Assembly (NCBI RefSeq): GCF_002443155.1
Contig: NZ_CP023667.1
Location: 3,658,001-3,722,000, forward strand
Length of the DNA: 64,000 nucleotides
Reading direction: 5' to 3'
Source of the DNA: Alcaligenes faecalis
GTDB taxonomy: Bacteria; Pseudomonadota; Gammaproteobacteria; Burkholderiales; Burkholderiaceae_B
In this document: positions 47,499 through 57,266 of the stretch, piece after piece
Numbering within the stretch: position 1 is the stretch's first letter
Layout: every line of letters starts with the position of its first letter
The notes under the pieces: model-generated
Seen by the model: the letters and a program-made list of their open reading frames with translations, nothing else
Told to the model about the DNA's origin: nothing
The model's database searches: none
Program-made: the position numbers and the translations under genes

Positions 47499-48691
47499 AC
47501 AACAATGCTCTCGTTGCGGCTGTATTGCTCGGACAAGCCAAACTGCGCCAGACCACCCTGCTTTTCCAACGCGGCACGGACAAAGCGGTCATCCACCAGA
47601 TCACTGGCTACGTGCTCAGGAGACAGCCCTTCCAGAAAGCCACGTTCGCCTTGGATCAAGGTCCCTTGCAACATTTGCACCAAAGACTCGGTGTAGCTGG
47701 GGAAAGGATAAGGTTGAAAATCGATACGCTGGTCGTCCCAGTCCGGATGACGAATCACGCCAGACTTCACATATTGCGCACGATCTGCCGGGTCCGGGGA
47801 CAGCACTTTCAACAGATTTTCCTGAGTATGCGGGGTATAACGGTTACCCCCTTCGCGCGACAGAATCTGGGCCGCCTCCGCACGGTTACTGCGTATCCAG
47901 ATCTGTGCCTTGACCAGGCCATCCACCACGCCTTGCGACCATTGGGGTCGAGTCTGCAAATCCTGCTCGTGCATGAAGGCTACGCAACAGGCATGATCGC
48001 GCCAAACGTCGCCGGTAAAGCGCAGGATGCGGCCCATGCCTTGAGTTTCTGCCAAGGCATTGAAAGGTTCAGCCACAGTAAAACCGGCAATTCGACCCGA
48101 AGCCAAGGCCGGAGGCATATCGGCAGGGGCCATCACCACTAGATTGACCTCATTGGGTGCCAGCGCACCGGCGTTTTTCACGACGGGCGTCAGGCCGTGT
48201 GCTTTGAGCACATGCTGCAACACCACATTGTGAATCGAGTACCAGAAAGGAATAGCCACTGTCTGCCCGCCCAATTGCTCGGCCGAGCTGATGTTCTGCG
48301 CCACCGTGATGGCAGAGCCACTCATGTGATTCCAGGCCACCACTTTTGCAGGTACTTTGCTGCCGTAGCGTGCCCACACCGTCATGGGCGAGAGCAAGTG
48401 CACCAGGTTGACCTGACCAGAGATAAAGGCCTCAACCAGTTGCGCCCAGCTGCGCACCATCACAGGCTTTTCCACCGCAATGCCTGCTTCTTCAAAGTAT
48501 CCATTGTGATGCGCGACCAACATGGCGGTGGCATCGGTAATCGGCAAATAGCCGATACGCAAAGGCGCATTCGACTCGCTTTGTGCACGGGCTGCCCCTT
48601 GGGCCAGCAAAGGTGCAGCGCCCGCTACCGTCAACAAGGACGCCAGTTTCAACAGGTCGCGACGGGTACGGGACGTAGGAGATTCAATCAT
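47495..48691 (-). CDS. ABC transporter substrate-binding protein with Tat signal
   Basis: A 398-aa protein of the NrtA/CmpA/SsuA-like binding-protein family. The start ATG 48691 is chosen because it begins a twin-arginine signal peptide (TSRTRRDLLKLASLL, ending AARAQ); a longer frame exists but lacks one. The mature part begins PLRIGYLPITDATAM, typical of nitrate/sulfonate/bicarbonate binding proteins. The substrate cannot be told from sequence; the adjacent flavoprotein suggests an organosulfur or organonitrogen compound. Confidence 0.88.
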   Translation of the reverse strand: MIESPTSRTRRDLLKLASLLTVAGAAPLLAQGAARAQSESNAPLRIGYLPITDATAMLVAHHNGYFEEAGIAVEKPVMVRSWAQLVEAFISGQVNLVHLLSPMTVWARYGSKVPAKVVAWNHMSGSAITVAQNISSAEQLGGQTVAIPFWYSIHNVVLQHVLKAHGLTPVVKNAGALAPNEVNLVVMAPADMPPALASGRIAGFTVAEPFNALAETQGMGRILRFTGDVWRDHACCVAFMHEQDLQTRPQWSQGVVDGLVKAQIWIRSNRAEAAQILSREGGNRYTPHTQENLLKVLSPDPADRAQYVKSGVIRHPDWDDQRIDFQPYPFPSYTESLVQMLQGTLIQGERGFLEGLSPEHVASDLVDDRFVRAALEKQGGLAQFGLSEQYSRNESIVV

Positions 48692-48701
48692 GAAGTGCAC
48701 C

Positions 48702-49511
48702 TTACAAAACAGAAGCGTGAACCGCCTGGGAGAGGCTTTGCTCCAGGCTGGCCACAATTTCCAGGCGTATGGCCTGAAGCCAGTTATCCAAATGAGATCG
48801 GGGATGTGCCGGGCAGCTCCATTCACGCTGCAAGCCGGCAGGACGGCCACCTAGAAGCAGGGCGCGGTCCGCCAGCAAGAGGGCTTCATCAATATCGTGA
48901 GTGACCAGCACAATGGCGCAGCCAGTCTGGTCGCGTATCGACAGAATCAGCTCCTGCATCTGCCGGCGGGTTACTTCGTCCAGCGCACCAAAAGGCTCAT
49001 CCATCAACAAGACCTGCGGACGACGAGCCAGACAACGCGCAATGGCAACACGCTGTGCCATCCCGCCCGACAAGGCGCCAGGACGCTGATGGCGGTTTTC
49101 ATAGAGGCCGACCTGACGCAGCGCCTGTTCAACGCGCTGGCGGCGCTCTGCTGCCGATACGGAAGGTTGACGAGCAAAGCCCAGGCCAAAGCCGGTATTG
49201 GCCTGCACGTTCAGCCACGGCAAGAGAATGGCTTCCTGAAAAGCCATGGCCAAAGCGGGATGAACTCCACGCACGGCCTGCCCCAGAAAGGACACCTCGC
49301 CCTGAGTGGGCGCTTGCAAACCGGCCAGAACCCGCAACAAGGAGGACTTGCCCACCCCACTGGGACCCAGCAACGCCACGATCTCGCCCGCGCGCACGGT
49401 CAAGTCCAGGTTCTGCAAGATCGTCTGGCCACCGTAGGCCAGACTGATCCCCCGTGCGGACAAGAGCCCGGCCCCTTCAGAATCGGTATGCGAGGGGGCG
49501 GAGGAACTCAT
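48702..49511 (-). CDS. ABC transporter ATP-binding protein (SsuB/TauB-like)
   Basis: A 269-aa ATPase with Walker A GPSGVGKSSLL, signature LSGGMAQRVAIARCLA and Walker B VLLMDEPFGALDEVT. It pairs with the permease and binding protein downstream (10 bp to the binding-protein start). Its start overlaps the stop of the flavoprotein gene by 4 bp. Confidence 0.93.
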   Translation of the reverse strand: MSSSAPSHTDSEGAGLLSARGISLAYGGQTILQNLDLTVRAGEIVALLGPSGVGKSSLLRVLAGLQAPTQGEVSFLGQAVRGVHPALAMAFQEAILLPWLNVQANTGFGLGFARQPSVSAAERRQRVEQALRQVGLYENRHQRPGALSGGMAQRVAIARCLARRPQVLLMDEPFGALDEVTRRQMQELILSIRDQTGCAIVLVTHDIDEALLLADRALLLGGRPAGLQREWSCPAHPRSHLDNWLQAIRLEIVASLEQSLSQAVHASVL

Positions 49512-50599
49512 ACGGCATCCTGCCCAAGTTCGGCTTTCAACTGCGCCACAGTGGGCGAAATCAAAGGCACCAGCATGGCTTCGCGATAACGGCGCAACAG
49601 TTGCGGATGCTTGCCCTGCATATAGGTTGCACCGCCGATTGCAGAGCTTTCCAAGGCCACAGCCTGCGACGCCAGACTGCTTAGCTCGATACGGACTTTG
49701 AACAGGTCAGGCGGCGTGGCCGAGCCGGGCTTATGCACGGCATCAACCAGCACATCCGACAATTCCTGTACACGATCCAGCAAACGGCGGGCGGGCTGTT
49801 CCTGTACCCATTGGCAGCGGGGCGCGTCCAGCACTTGCTTCAAGGAGCGACGTGCCAGACCCATGGTCATACCGCATTGCAGCGCCATGAAACGGGGGCG
49901 TACCGTGCGCACAAAGTGGCCTGCATCGGGATGCAGCAAGCGCTCCTGTCCCAGACGCACGTTATTGAACGTCAAGGCCGCCGTACTGCTGCCGCGCAAT
50001 CCGACCAGATCCAGGTCTGCCGAACGCTCCAATCCCTGATCGCCCAGCTCTGCCACCCAGATACCAGCCTGATCCTCGGGCATGGCGGCCACAATGGCAA
50101 CCAGGCAGTTCCCGGGACGCAGATTGGTAATCCAGGGCAGGCGGCCTTCAAACTGCCATTGCCCTTGTGCGGGCTGAGCACGCACTTGCAGCTCTTCAAT
50201 GCCGCCCAAAAACTTGATGGCGTTGGACAGGCCGGTCGCACCGGCAATACTGCCGTCCAGCAAACCGGGCAGATAGCGCTCGCGCATCGCGGGGTCCTGA
50301 ACATCACGCAGGTATTCAATAAAGGTACGCTGGCTCCACAGGACAAAACCCGCTGTCAGCGAATGCTCGGCCACTTCCACGATGGACTGAACAGCATCGC
50401 CAAAGTCGGAAAAATCTGCTTTCAAGCCCAGGCTCAACAAACCGTCTTGCGCCAGGCGAGGCAACAAGGCCTGCGCCTGGGATGCATCGTTGTCCAGCGA
50501 TAGAGCGTGCTCCTCCAGCCACTGGGCCAAGCCGGGCGACAAAACAGGGCGCTCTGAGGCCAGCACAGGCTGCTCAGCGCGTTTTAAGGCGTTTCCCAT
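49508..50599 (-). CDS. Acyl-CoA dehydrogenase-like flavoprotein
   Basis: A 363-aa protein of the acyl-CoA dehydrogenase superfamily. It shows ACAD-like segments such as GFVLWSQRTFIEYLR and AGATGLSNAIKFLGG, but the second half is shorter than in classic ACADs. Such proteins beside nitrate/sulfonate-type ABC importers are sometimes FMN-dependent monooxygenases of the SfnB/DszC kind, so oxidation of an imported sulfur or nitrogen compound is a possible role. No substrate is proven. Confidence 0.75.
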   Translation of the reverse strand: MGNALKRAEQPVLASERPVLSPGLAQWLEEHALSLDNDASQAQALLPRLAQDGLLSLGLKADFSDFGDAVQSIVEVAEHSLTAGFVLWSQRTFIEYLRDVQDPAMRERYLPGLLDGSIAGATGLSNAIKFLGGIEELQVRAQPAQGQWQFEGRLPWITNLRPGNCLVAIVAAMPEDQAGIWVAELGDQGLERSADLDLVGLRGSSTAALTFNNVRLGQERLLHPDAGHFVRTVRPRFMALQCGMTMGLARRSLKQVLDAPRCQWVQEQPARRLLDRVQELSDVLVDAVHKPGSATPPDLFKVRIELSSLASQAVALESSAIGGATYMQGKHPQLLRRYREAMLVPLISPTVAQLKAELGQDAV

Positions 50600-51144
50600 G
50601 CGTAGGCCTCCAGCTGGCTATTGAGCGGCGTACGGGCCAGATTATTGGCAAAGTTGCAGATCGTCGCCAAGCCGATGCCGGTAATCACTTCCAAAGCCTG
50701 CTGGTCGCCGTAACCGGCGGCACGGAAATCAGCCAGGGCTTGGTCGGATACCTGACCACGAGTATCGATCACGGCGCGACTGAACAAAGCCAATGCTTGC
50801 AGGCGCTCGTCGTTGATCTGATCAAAGCCACGCGCACGCAAGGCAGCCAGGATTTCCGGGTCCAGCTTGGCTTTATTGGTCGCAATGGCAGTGTGACCGG
50901 CCACGCAGAAGCGGCAACCGTGAGTGGTGCCAGCTACCAGTTGCACCACCTCGCGCTCGACCAGCGACAGGCTGGCGGTGGCGTTCAGGGCGGACATATC
51001 CTGATAGGCTTGCAGGGCAACAGGCGCATTGGCCAAAATAGCCAGCAGATTGGACAAAAAGCCGCTACCACGCACAGCTTTTTCAAGGGCTGGTTTGACC
51101 GCCTCTGGTGCGGAGTCCACAGTATGCAAAGTTAAGCGGGTCAT
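50584..51144 (-). CDS. AhpD-like / carboxymuconolactone decarboxylase family protein
   Basis: A 186-aa protein with the AhpD catalytic signature GCRFCVAGHTA (Cys-x2-Cys with His three residues after). These proteins act as thiol peroxidases or related oxidoreductases. It is the first gene of the operon and overlaps the flavoprotein gene by 16 bp. It is transcribed divergently from the AraC regulator, with 129 bp between start codons. Confidence 0.85.
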   Translation of the reverse strand: MTRLTLHTVDSAPEAVKPALEKAVRGSGFLSNLLAILANAPVALQAYQDMSALNATASLSLVEREVVQLVAGTTHGCRFCVAGHTAIATNKAKLDPEILAALRARGFDQINDERLQALALFSRAVIDTRGQVSDQALADFRAAGYGDQQALEVITGIGLATICNFANNLARTPLNSQLEAYAWETP

Positions 51145-51273
51145 GATGGCGACAATTCCTTAGTTAATCCGAGAAGGTTTTATTGTCGATTGACTGGCGC
51201 CTTATCTCCATGTGCGAACATAGCGGTATTCATATTAAAAATATCCACGAAAAGAAATAAGCATATTTTCTGC

Positions 51274-52242
51274 ATGAGCGACTCTGCCTTTCCTGACAGC
51301 CATTGCGCTGTCGATTCCAAAGACACAGGACACCCTGTGGAGGAACTGCTCTTGTCCGGGCTGGAGATCTCGGCCAGCCTGTTTCACTTGGGCCAGTACT
51401 GCAATCAATGGGAAAGCAGCCTGCACGGACATCAACGGGCAGGCTTTCATGTGGTCTTGCATGGGCCGTGCTGGCTGCATATTCAGCATCAGGACGCCCT
51501 GGCCTTGCAGGCGGGTGATGCGGTGTTCTTCTTGCGGGATGTGCCCCATCGCCTAAGCTCATCGCCCACGCCGCCAGACTGGAACGCGGCCATGCAGCGG
51601 CAAACCATGCAGAATCTGGAGCCGCAGGTGCCGCAAAGCACGGGTTTGCTCTGTGGTTTTCTGGATCTGGGCCGTGGTTTGAGCGAATTGCTGCTGGCAA
51701 CCGTGCCTGATGTTTTGTTGATTGATGGTTCTCAGGCAGATGCGGACTCTGGACGTCCTTTGCTGGACTTGATCCAGGCCGAGATGCAGCGTCAGCCACA
51801 GGCCAACTCCAGCTTGCTGGAAAAGCTGGTGGAGCTATTGTTGTTCTATACCTTGCGCCAGCAAATCGGGCAGACACCGGCTGAAGGAGCTCTGCCAGCT
51901 GGCCTGATTCATCTGGCCAGCGATTCTGCGTTTGGCGGCCTGATAGAACAACTGCTGCGTGAGCCTGCCAAAGCCTGGTCAGTTGATGATATGGCTGCCT
52001 ATCTGAACATGTCGCGCGCTGCCTTTCACCGCCGCTTTACCTTGCTGTGCGGCATGGCACCAGCCCAGGTGCTGCTGCAGCTACGTATGCAATTGGCCAA
52101 ACGTCAGCTGGAACAAGGTCTGACCATGGAACAGATAGCCGAACGTATCGGCTATAGCTCCGCCGCCGCCTTCAGCGCCGCATTCAGGCGTAGTGTGGGG
52201 GTCAGCCCGGCACAGTGGCGCAAGCAAGACTCGCGTAGCTAA
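51274..52242 (+). CDS. AraC-family transcriptional regulator
   Basis: A 322-aa regulator read from ATG 51274 (an upstream TTG is less likely). The N-terminal part resembles the AraC-binding-like cupin domain (HQRAGFHVVLHGPCWLHI, LQAGDAVFFLRDVPHR). The C-terminal 100 residues hold two helix-turn-helix motifs (DDMAAYLNMSRAAFHRRF and MEQIAERIGYSSAAAFSAAFRR). It is divergent from the AhpD/flavoprotein/ABC operon and probably controls it. Confidence 0.9.
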   Translation: MSDSAFPDSHCAVDSKDTGHPVEELLLSGLEISASLFHLGQYCNQWESSLHGHQRAGFHVVLHGPCWLHIQHQDALALQAGDAVFFLRDVPHRLSSSPTPPDWNAAMQRQTMQNLEPQVPQSTGLLCGFLDLGRGLSELLLATVPDVLLIDGSQADADSGRPLLDLIQAEMQRQPQANSSLLEKLVELLLFYTLRQQIGQTPAEGALPAGLIHLASDSAFGGLIEQLLREPAKAWSVDDMAAYLNMSRAAFHRRFTLLCGMAPAQVLLQLRMQLAKRQLEQGLTMEQIAERIGYSSAAAFSAAFRRSVGVSPAQWRKQDSRS

Positions 52243-52364
52243 GTCGACTGTATGCAACTTACGGCCGCAACCAGCCTCTGTTTTCAGCCCAATCATCCAT
52301 GCAGGTCAATGGCCCGAGCCTAGGATTTTGTTCCCGTGCCCGTCGACAAACAACCGGGCATAAA

Positions 52365-52399
52365 AAAACCCCAATCTGTAACCAGATCGGGGTTTTTTT
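52365..52399. terminator. Bidirectional terminator between AraC gene and rpsQ
   Basis: A 14-bp stem (52365-52378 with 52383-52396, one mismatch, loop TAAC) is flanked by A7 and T7, so it can stop transcripts from both sides. On the minus strand it ends the rplC-rpsQ ribosomal operon, confirming that rpsQ is not cotranscribed with rplN here. Confidence 0.92.
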
Positions 52400-52443
52400 G
52401 ACCTACCAGAGCCAGGCCGAAGCCTGGGCATCTGAGCAAGCGT

Positions 52444-52719
52444 TTAGATCACGCGGGCTGCTTCGATCAGACGCACAACAGTCCAGGACTTGCTGCGGCT
52501 GATAGGACGGCCTTCGGAAATCTCAACGGTATCGCCTTCGTTGTACTGGTTGGTCTCGTCGTGCGCTTTGTATTTATTGGAGCGGACGATGATCTTGCCA
52601 TACAAGGGATGTTTAACGCGGCGTTCAACCAGAACGACGACAGTTTTGTCCATCTTGTTGCTGACAACTTGACCAATCAGGGTACGTTGACGTTTTTCGG
52701 TAGTTTGAGTTTCGCTCAT
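52444..52719 (-). CDS. rpsQ: 30S ribosomal protein S17
   Basis: A 91-aa OB-fold protein beginning [20 protein letters not shown], with [24 protein letters not shown], both S17 signatures. Start ATG 52719 gives the family's length; a longer frame reads through rpmC. It is the last gene of this S10 fragment, whereas in the canonical cluster rplN follows. Confidence 0.98.
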   Translation of the reverse strand: MSETQTTEKRQRTLIGQVVSNKMDKTVVVLVERRVKHPLYGKIIVRSNKYKAHDETNQYNEGDTVEISEGRPISRSKSWTVVRLIEAARVI

Positions 52720-52720
52720 C

Positions 52721-52912
52721 TTACTTTCCTGCGGTCTCAGCCATGACAGTACGGACACGAGCGATGTCGCGACGTACTTTGCCCAATTGGCTGGTGTTGG
52801 AAAGCTGTTGAGTAGCACGCTGCATGCGCAGGTTAAATTGTGCTTTCAACAGGCTCTCGAGCTCTTTCTGGAGCTCGGCGGCATCTTTGGTACGGAGTTC
52901 GCTGGCTTTCAT
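52721..52912 (-). CDS. rpmC: 50S ribosomal protein L29
   Basis: A 63-aa two-helix protein beginning [19 protein letters not shown] and ending [20 protein letters not shown]29 lies by the polypeptide exit tunnel and forms part of the docking site for trigger factor and SRP. It is 9 bp after rplP and 1 bp before rpsQ. Confidence 0.99.
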   Translation of the reverse strand: MKASELRTKDAAELQKELESLLKAQFNLRMQRATQQLSNTSQLGKVRRDIARVRTVMAETAGK

Positions 52913-52921
52913 GACGTCTCC

Positions 52922-53338
52922 TTAAGCACCGATCTGACGCGTTACGAACGTCGTCGAGATAGGCAGCTTGGCAGCGGCCAGACGGAATGCTTCGCGTGCC
53001 AGCTCTTCGCTAACACCTTCCATTTCGTACAGGACCTTGCCTGGTTGAATCTCAGCGACCCAGAACTCTGGATTACCCTTACCGTTACCCATACGAACTT
53101 CGGCAGGTTTCTGCGAAATTGGCTTATCGGGGAAGATACGGATCCAGATGCGGCCACCACGTTTGATGTGACGGTTAATTGCACGACGTGCTGCTTCGAT
53201 CTGGCGAGCAGTCAGACGGCCACGGTCAGTGGCTTTCAGACCAAATTCGCCAAACGAAACTTGCGCACCGCGAGTTGCCAGACCGGTGTTACGGCCTTTG
53301 TGCTCTTTGCGGTACTTTCTGCGAGAAGGTTGCAGCAT
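52922..53338 (-). CDS. rplP: 50S ribosomal protein L16
   Basis: A 138-aa protein with the L16 signatures [17 protein letters not shown] and [19 protein letters not shown] sequence ([20 protein letters not shown]). It binds 23S rRNA near the peptidyl-transferase centre. It follows rpsC by 3 bp. Confidence 0.99.
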   Translation of the reverse strand: MLQPSRRKYRKEHKGRNTGLATRGAQVSFGEFGLKATDRGRLTARQIEAARRAINRHIKRGGRIWIRIFPDKPISQKPAEVRMGNGKGNPEFWVAEIQPGKVLYEMEGVSEELAREAFRLAAAKLPISTTFVTRQIGA

Positions 53339-53341
53339 GTT

Positions 53342-54115
53342 TTATTCTCCTTCGGACGCAGCAGGAGCAGCGTCTTTACGAGGACCGCGACCACGACCAC
53401 CTGGACGGCGGTTTTCAGGGCGGTCACCACGTGGACGACGTGGGCGGCGCTCTTCAGGGGCTACGGTGTCAACAGGCATCTCGCCGTTAGGCAGCATGTC
53501 GCCCTTGTAGACCCAGACCTTGATACCGATGATCCCGTACGTCGTGTGCGCTTCGGAAGTGCCGTAATCGATGTTAGCGCGCAGGGTGTGCAGAGGCACA
53601 CGGCCTTCGCGGTACCATTCGGTACGAGCGATTTCGATGCCGTTCAAGCGACCCGAGCTCATGATCTTGATGCCTTGGGCACCCAGACGCATGGCGTTTT
53701 GCATGGAACGCTTCATCGCACGACGGAACATGATGCGCTTTTCCAATTGCTGGGCAATGGAGTCGGCGATCAGTTGAGCGTCGGTTTCAGGTTTGCGGAT
53801 TTCTTCGATGTTAACGTGCACTGGCACGCCCAACAGGCGCTGCAGGTCAGCCTTCAGGCTTTCGATGTCCTCGCCGCGCTTGCCGATCACTACACCAGGA
53901 CGAGCCGAGTAAATAGTGATGCGAGCATTTTTGGCAGGACGCTCGATGACCACACGGCCAACGGAGGCGCTTTTCAGCTTGCGTTTCAGGTATTCGCGCA
54001 CACGGATGTCGTCAGCCAACATCGTACCGAACTCAGCACCGTCAGCGTACCAACGCGAGCTCCAGTTACGGTTAACAGCCAGGCGGAACCCAATTGGGTG
54101 GATTTTCTGTCCCAT
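53342..54115 (-). CDS. rpsC: 30S ribosomal protein S3 with basic C-terminal tail
   Basis: A 257-aa protein with the KH domain loop [11 protein letters not shown] (about residues 75-85) and the C-terminal S3 domain. It is longer than E. coli S3 (233 aa) by an Arg/Gly/Pro-rich tail (about residues 212-257, [17 protein letters not shown] and beyond). S3 forms the mRNA entry helicase region of the 30S subunit. It lies between rplV and rplP in canonical order. Confidence 0.99.
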   Translation of the reverse strand: MGQKIHPIGFRLAVNRNWSSRWYADGAEFGTMLADDIRVREYLKRKLKSASVGRVVIERPAKNARITIYSARPGVVIGKRGEDIESLKADLQRLLGVPVHVNIEEIRKPETDAQLIADSIAQQLEKRIMFRRAMKRSMQNAMRLGAQGIKIMSSGRLNGIEIARTEWYREGRVPLHTLRANIDYGTSEAHTTYGIIGIKVWVYKGDMLPNGEMPVDTVAPEERRPRRPRGDRPENRRPGGRGRGPRKDAAPAASEGE

Positions 54116-54124
54116 TGTGACTCC

Positions 54125-54457
54125 TTAAGCGCCGACTTTGACCACAATGTGGCAAGTCTGCTTCTCAATACGGTTACCGCGGCCTTTGGCTCGTGCAGAA
54201 AAACGCTTCAACGACTGGGCCTTGTCCACGTAAATGGAGGTGACTTTCAGTTCGTCGATGTCGGCGCCGTCATTGTGCTCAGCGTTGGCAATAGCCGATT
54301 CCAGAGCTTTCTTGATGATGCCAGCGGCTTTCTTGGGAGTGAAAGTCAGCGTATTCAGAGCGTGAGCGACGGACTTGCCGCGGACCATGTCCGCAACCAG
54401 ACGTGCTTTTTGCGCCGAAATATGGACTCCACGAATAATTGCTGTAGTTTCCATCAC
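54125..54457 (-). CDS. rplV: 50S ribosomal protein L22
   Basis: A 110-aa protein with the exit-tunnel extension (about residues 80-95, [19 protein letters not shown]). The N-terminus (M)[20 protein letters not shown] is typical. It lies directly after rpsS with no gap. Confidence 0.99.
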   Translation of the reverse strand: MMETTAIIRGVHISAQKARLVADMVRGKSVAHALNTLTFTPKKAAGIIKKALESAIANAEHNDGADIDELKVTSIYVDKAQSLKRFSARAKGRGNRIEKQTCHIVVKVGA

Positions 54458-54733
54458 TTATCTCCGGGCCTTTTTGTCCGCAGCGTGACCCTTGAAAGTA
54501 CGGGTCAAAGCGAACTCGCCGAGCTTGTGGCCAACCATGTTCTCGTTGATGTAAACGGGAATGTGTTGACGGCCATTGTGAACGGCAATCGTCAGCCCAA
54601 TGAACTCGGGCAGGATGGTAGAGCGGCGCGACCAGGTTTTGATTGGTCGCTTGTCGTTACCCACAACGGCTGCGTCAACCTTTTTGATCAGGTGAGCATC
54701 AACGAATGGGCCTTTTTTAATCGAACGTGACAT
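54458..54733 (-). CDS. rpsS: 30S ribosomal protein S19
   Basis: A 91-aa protein beginning [20 protein letters not shown] and ending [12 protein letters not shown], with the S19 signature [24 protein letters not shown]. It sits in the head of the 30S subunit with S13. Confidence 0.99.
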   Translation of the reverse strand: MSRSIKKGPFVDAHLIKKVDAAVVGNDKRPIKTWSRRSTILPEFIGLTIAVHNGRQHIPVYINENMVGHKLGEFALTRTFKGHAADKKARR

Positions 54734-54745
54734 AGTGTTCGCCCC

Positions 54746-55573
54746 TTACTTGCGCTTACGGCGCGAAACAATCATGTTGTCTGTGCGCTTGTTACGACGG
54801 GTGCGGTAGCCCTTGGCAGGCGTACCCCATGGGCTGACTGGCTCACGGCCTTCACCCGTACGACCTTCACCACCACCGTGCGGGTGATCGACTGGGTTCA
54901 TCGCCACACCGCGAACGGTAGGACGAATACCACGCCAGCGAACAGCACCGGCTTTACCGATTTGACGCAGGCTGTGATCGTGGTTGCTGACTTCGCCAAT
55001 CGTGGCGCGGCAGTCGATGTGAATGCGGCGGACTTCACCGGAACGCAGACGTACTTGAGCGTACGTGCCTTCACGAGCCAGCAACACAGCGGAACCACCA
55101 GCGGAACGAGCGATTTGAGCACCCTTACCAGGCAGCATCTCGATGCAGTGAATGGTTTGACCCACAGGAATGTTGCGGATAGGCAAGGTGTTGCCGGAAC
55201 GGATAGGAGCTTCCGCGCCAGACACAACCGTTGCACCCACTGCCAGACCACGAGGGGCGATAATGTAACGACGCTCGCCGTCTGCGTAGCACACCAATGC
55301 GATGTGAGCGCTGCGGTTAGGGTCGTATTCCAGACGTTCTACTTTCGCAGGAATACCGTCCTTGTTGCGACGGAAGTCGACAATACGGTAGTGCTGCTTG
55401 TGACCGCCGCCACGGTGACGAACCGTGATATGGCCGTTGTTGTTACGGCCAGCGCTGCTGGATTTTTTCTCGAGCAGAGCAGCGTAAGGAGCGCCTTTGT
55501 GCAGTTCAGGGTGAACTACTTTGATCATGCCACGGCGACCTGGCGACGTTGGTTTTACTTTTACCAATGCCAT
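54746..55573 (-). CDS. rplB: 50S ribosomal protein L2
   Basis: A 275-aa protein with the C-terminal signatures [20 protein letters not shown] and [21 protein letters not shown]2 is needed for subunit association and peptidyl transfer. It follows rplW by 1 bp. Confidence 0.99.
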   Translation of the reverse strand: MALVKVKPTSPGRRGMIKVVHPELHKGAPYAALLEKKSSSAGRNNNGHITVRHRGGGHKQHYRIVDFRRNKDGIPAKVERLEYDPNRSAHIALVCYADGERRYIIAPRGLAVGATVVSGAEAPIRSGNTLPIRNIPVGQTIHCIEMLPGKGAQIARSAGGSAVLLAREGTYAQVRLRSGEVRRIHIDCRATIGEVSNHDHSLRQIGKAGAVRWRGIRPTVRGVAMNPVDHPHGGGEGRTGEGREPVSPWGTPAKGYRTRRNKRTDNMIVSRRKRK

Positions 55574-55574
55574 A

Positions 55575-55871
55575 TTAGTTCACCTCAGAAAAGTCGAGTT
55601 CCTGACCGGGCTTGAGCGAGACATATGCCTTGCGCACACTGCGGCGGCGACCCATGAAACGGCCAAAGCGCTTTTCCTTGCCCTTCTGATTGAGCACCTG
55701 CACCGATTCAACTTCTACCTTGAACAGCAGTTCAATAGCAGCTTTGATTTCAGGCTTGGTAGCATCAGGAGCGACGCGGAAAGCGATTTGCTGATTTTTT
55801 TCGGCAACGTACGTGGCTTTTTCAGTCACGACAGGAGCCAGAATTACTTGCAATAGACGTTCGGCGTTCAT
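55575..55871 (-). CDS. rplW: 50S ribosomal protein L23
   Basis: A 98-aa protein beginning [20 protein letters not shown]. It is at the tunnel exit and contacts chaperones and SRP. Its start overlaps the rplD stop by 4 bp. Confidence 0.99.
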   Translation of the reverse strand: MNAERLLQVILAPVVTEKATYVAEKNQQIAFRVAPDATKPEIKAAIELLFKVEVESVQVLNQKGKEKRFGRFMGRRRSVRKAYVSLKPGQELDFSEVN

Positions 55872-56488
55872 CCCAACATCTCCTCAAACTGAGCGACAGC
55901 CGCTTTGGTGACCAACACTTTTTTGTAGTGGATCAGGGACAGCGGGTCAGCGTAGCGTGGTTCAACCACAGCAACGTGAGGCAGGTTACGCGTAGCCAGG
56001 TACACGTTCTCGTCCAGCGCGTCGGTGATGATCAGCACGGATTCCAGGCCCAGGTCTTTCAGCTTGTTGGCTGCCAGACGGGTCTTGGGTGCTTCCAGAG
56101 TGAAGGAATCAACAACCAACAGACGCTCGTCACGGACCAACTGAGACAGAATCGCGCTGATACCGGCGCGGTACATCTTCTTGTTGACCTTGTGTGCGTA
56201 GTTTTCTTCACCGGTGTTGGGGAATGCACGACCGCCTCCACGCCACACGGGCGAGGATGTCATACCAGCACGAGCGCGGCCGGTGCCTTTCTGGCGCCAT
56301 GGCTTCTTGGTGCTGTGGTTGACTTCGGCACGAGTCAATTGCTTGCTGTTACCGCTGCGAGCATTGGCTTGGTATGCAACAACGATCTGGTGAACCAGTG
56401 CTTCGTTGAATTCACGACCGAAAACGGTTTCGTTGGCCTGCAATGTGGATGCAGCTTGGCCTTGTTCGTTCAGGAGCTTCAGTTCCAT
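55868..56488 (-). CDS. rplD: 50S ribosomal protein L4
   Basis: A 206-aa protein with the tunnel-lining loop region ([19 protein letters not shown]). In gammaproteobacteria L4 represses its own S10 operon through the leader; whether a similar site exists here is unknown. It follows rplC by 3 bp. Confidence 0.99.
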   Translation of the reverse strand: MELKLLNEQGQAASTLQANETVFGREFNEALVHQIVVAYQANARSGNSKQLTRAEVNHSTKKPWRQKGTGRARAGMTSSPVWRGGGRAFPNTGEENYAHKVNKKMYRAGISAILSQLVRDERLLVVDSFTLEAPKTRLAANKLKDLGLESVLIITDALDENVYLATRNLPHVAVVEPRYADPLSLIHYKKVLVTKAAVAQFEEMLG

Positions 56489-56491
56489 GGA

Positions 56492-57166
56492 TTAGGCTCC
56501 TTTCACAGCAGGGCGCACAACGATATTGGCATTCTTGTGACCTGGGACAGCGCCCCGGACCAGCAACAAGCCACGCTCGGCGTCGACGCGGATCACGTCA
56601 AGATTCTGAACCGTACGGGTAACGTCACCCATATGGCCCGACATTTTTTTACCTTTGAACACACGGCCTGGATCCTGGGCTTGACCAATGGAACCGGGTA
56701 CGCGGTGCGAGCGCGAGTTACCGTGGCTGTTACGCTGGCCGCCAAAATTGTGGCGTTTGATGGTACCGGCAAAGCCTTTACCAATCGTGGTGCCCGTAAC
56801 GTCAACCTTCTGACCCGCTTCGAAAATGCTTTCCACAGCAACTACGGAACCGGCGGAAAGCTCGGCGATAGCAGCGGGGTCGAGGCGGAATTCTTTCAGG
56901 ATGCTGCCAGCTTCAACGCCAGCTTTTGCATAGTGCCCTGCCTGGGGCTTGGTAACGCGTGTTGCACGACGGGTGCCAAAGGCAACCTGTACAGCAGCGT
57001 AACCGTCAACTGCGGGCGTCTTGACCTGGGTGATGCGGTTGTTGGACACGTCCAGAACGGTCACAGGGATGGACTCGCCTTCCTCTGTAAACACACGGGT
57101 CATGCCAACTTTACGCCCAACAAGGCCCAGCCGCCACGCGGCAGGCGTAGGTGTCGAGTTCGACAT
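56492..57166 (-). CDS. rplC: 50S ribosomal protein L3
   Basis: A 224-aa protein read from ATG 57166, which has GGAG six bases upstream; an in-frame ATG 12 bp further up overlaps that ribosome binding site. Signature [19 protein letters not shown] is near the N-terminus and the rRNA-contacting loop [17 protein letters not shown] lies around residue 150. It is first in this ribosomal fragment, and rpsJ, normally just upstream, is 3.3 kb away. Confidence 0.98.
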   Translation of the reverse strand: MSNSTPTPAAWRLGLVGRKVGMTRVFTEEGESIPVTVLDVSNNRITQVKTPAVDGYAAVQVAFGTRRATRVTKPQAGHYAKAGVEAGSILKEFRLDPAAIAELSAGSVVAVESIFEAGQKVDVTGTTIGKGFAGTIKRHNFGGQRNSHGNSRSHRVPGSIGQAQDPGRVFKGKKMSGHMGDVTRTVQNLDVIRVDAERGLLLVRGAVPGHKNANIVVRPAVKGA

Positions 57167-57239
57167 CGTTTTCTCCATTCCTGACTACGATTGGTCAGGG
57201 CTAACTGAGAGTACACGCAATGATTTGCGCGACGACCAT

Positions 57240-57257
57240 AGCCAAAACTTTTTGGCT
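57240..57257. repeat. Hairpin in the rplC leader
   Basis: AGCCAAAA-CT-TTTTGGCT, an 8-bp perfect inverted repeat with a 2-bp centre, lies between the presumed promoter and rplC. It could form a leader hairpin. No run of T follows on the minus strand. Confidence 0.55.
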
Positions 57258-57266
57258 AAGCTAGTA

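Noticed and set aside
6863..52718. A classical integrated genomic island
   Set aside because: No integrase, tRNA, or flanking direct repeats are seen at the edges, and the content is mostly ordinary metabolism with similar base composition.
57167..57178. Upstream ATG for rplC at 57178
   Set aside because: It overlaps the ribosome binding site (GGAG) of the ATG at 57166 and lacks a good site of its own.
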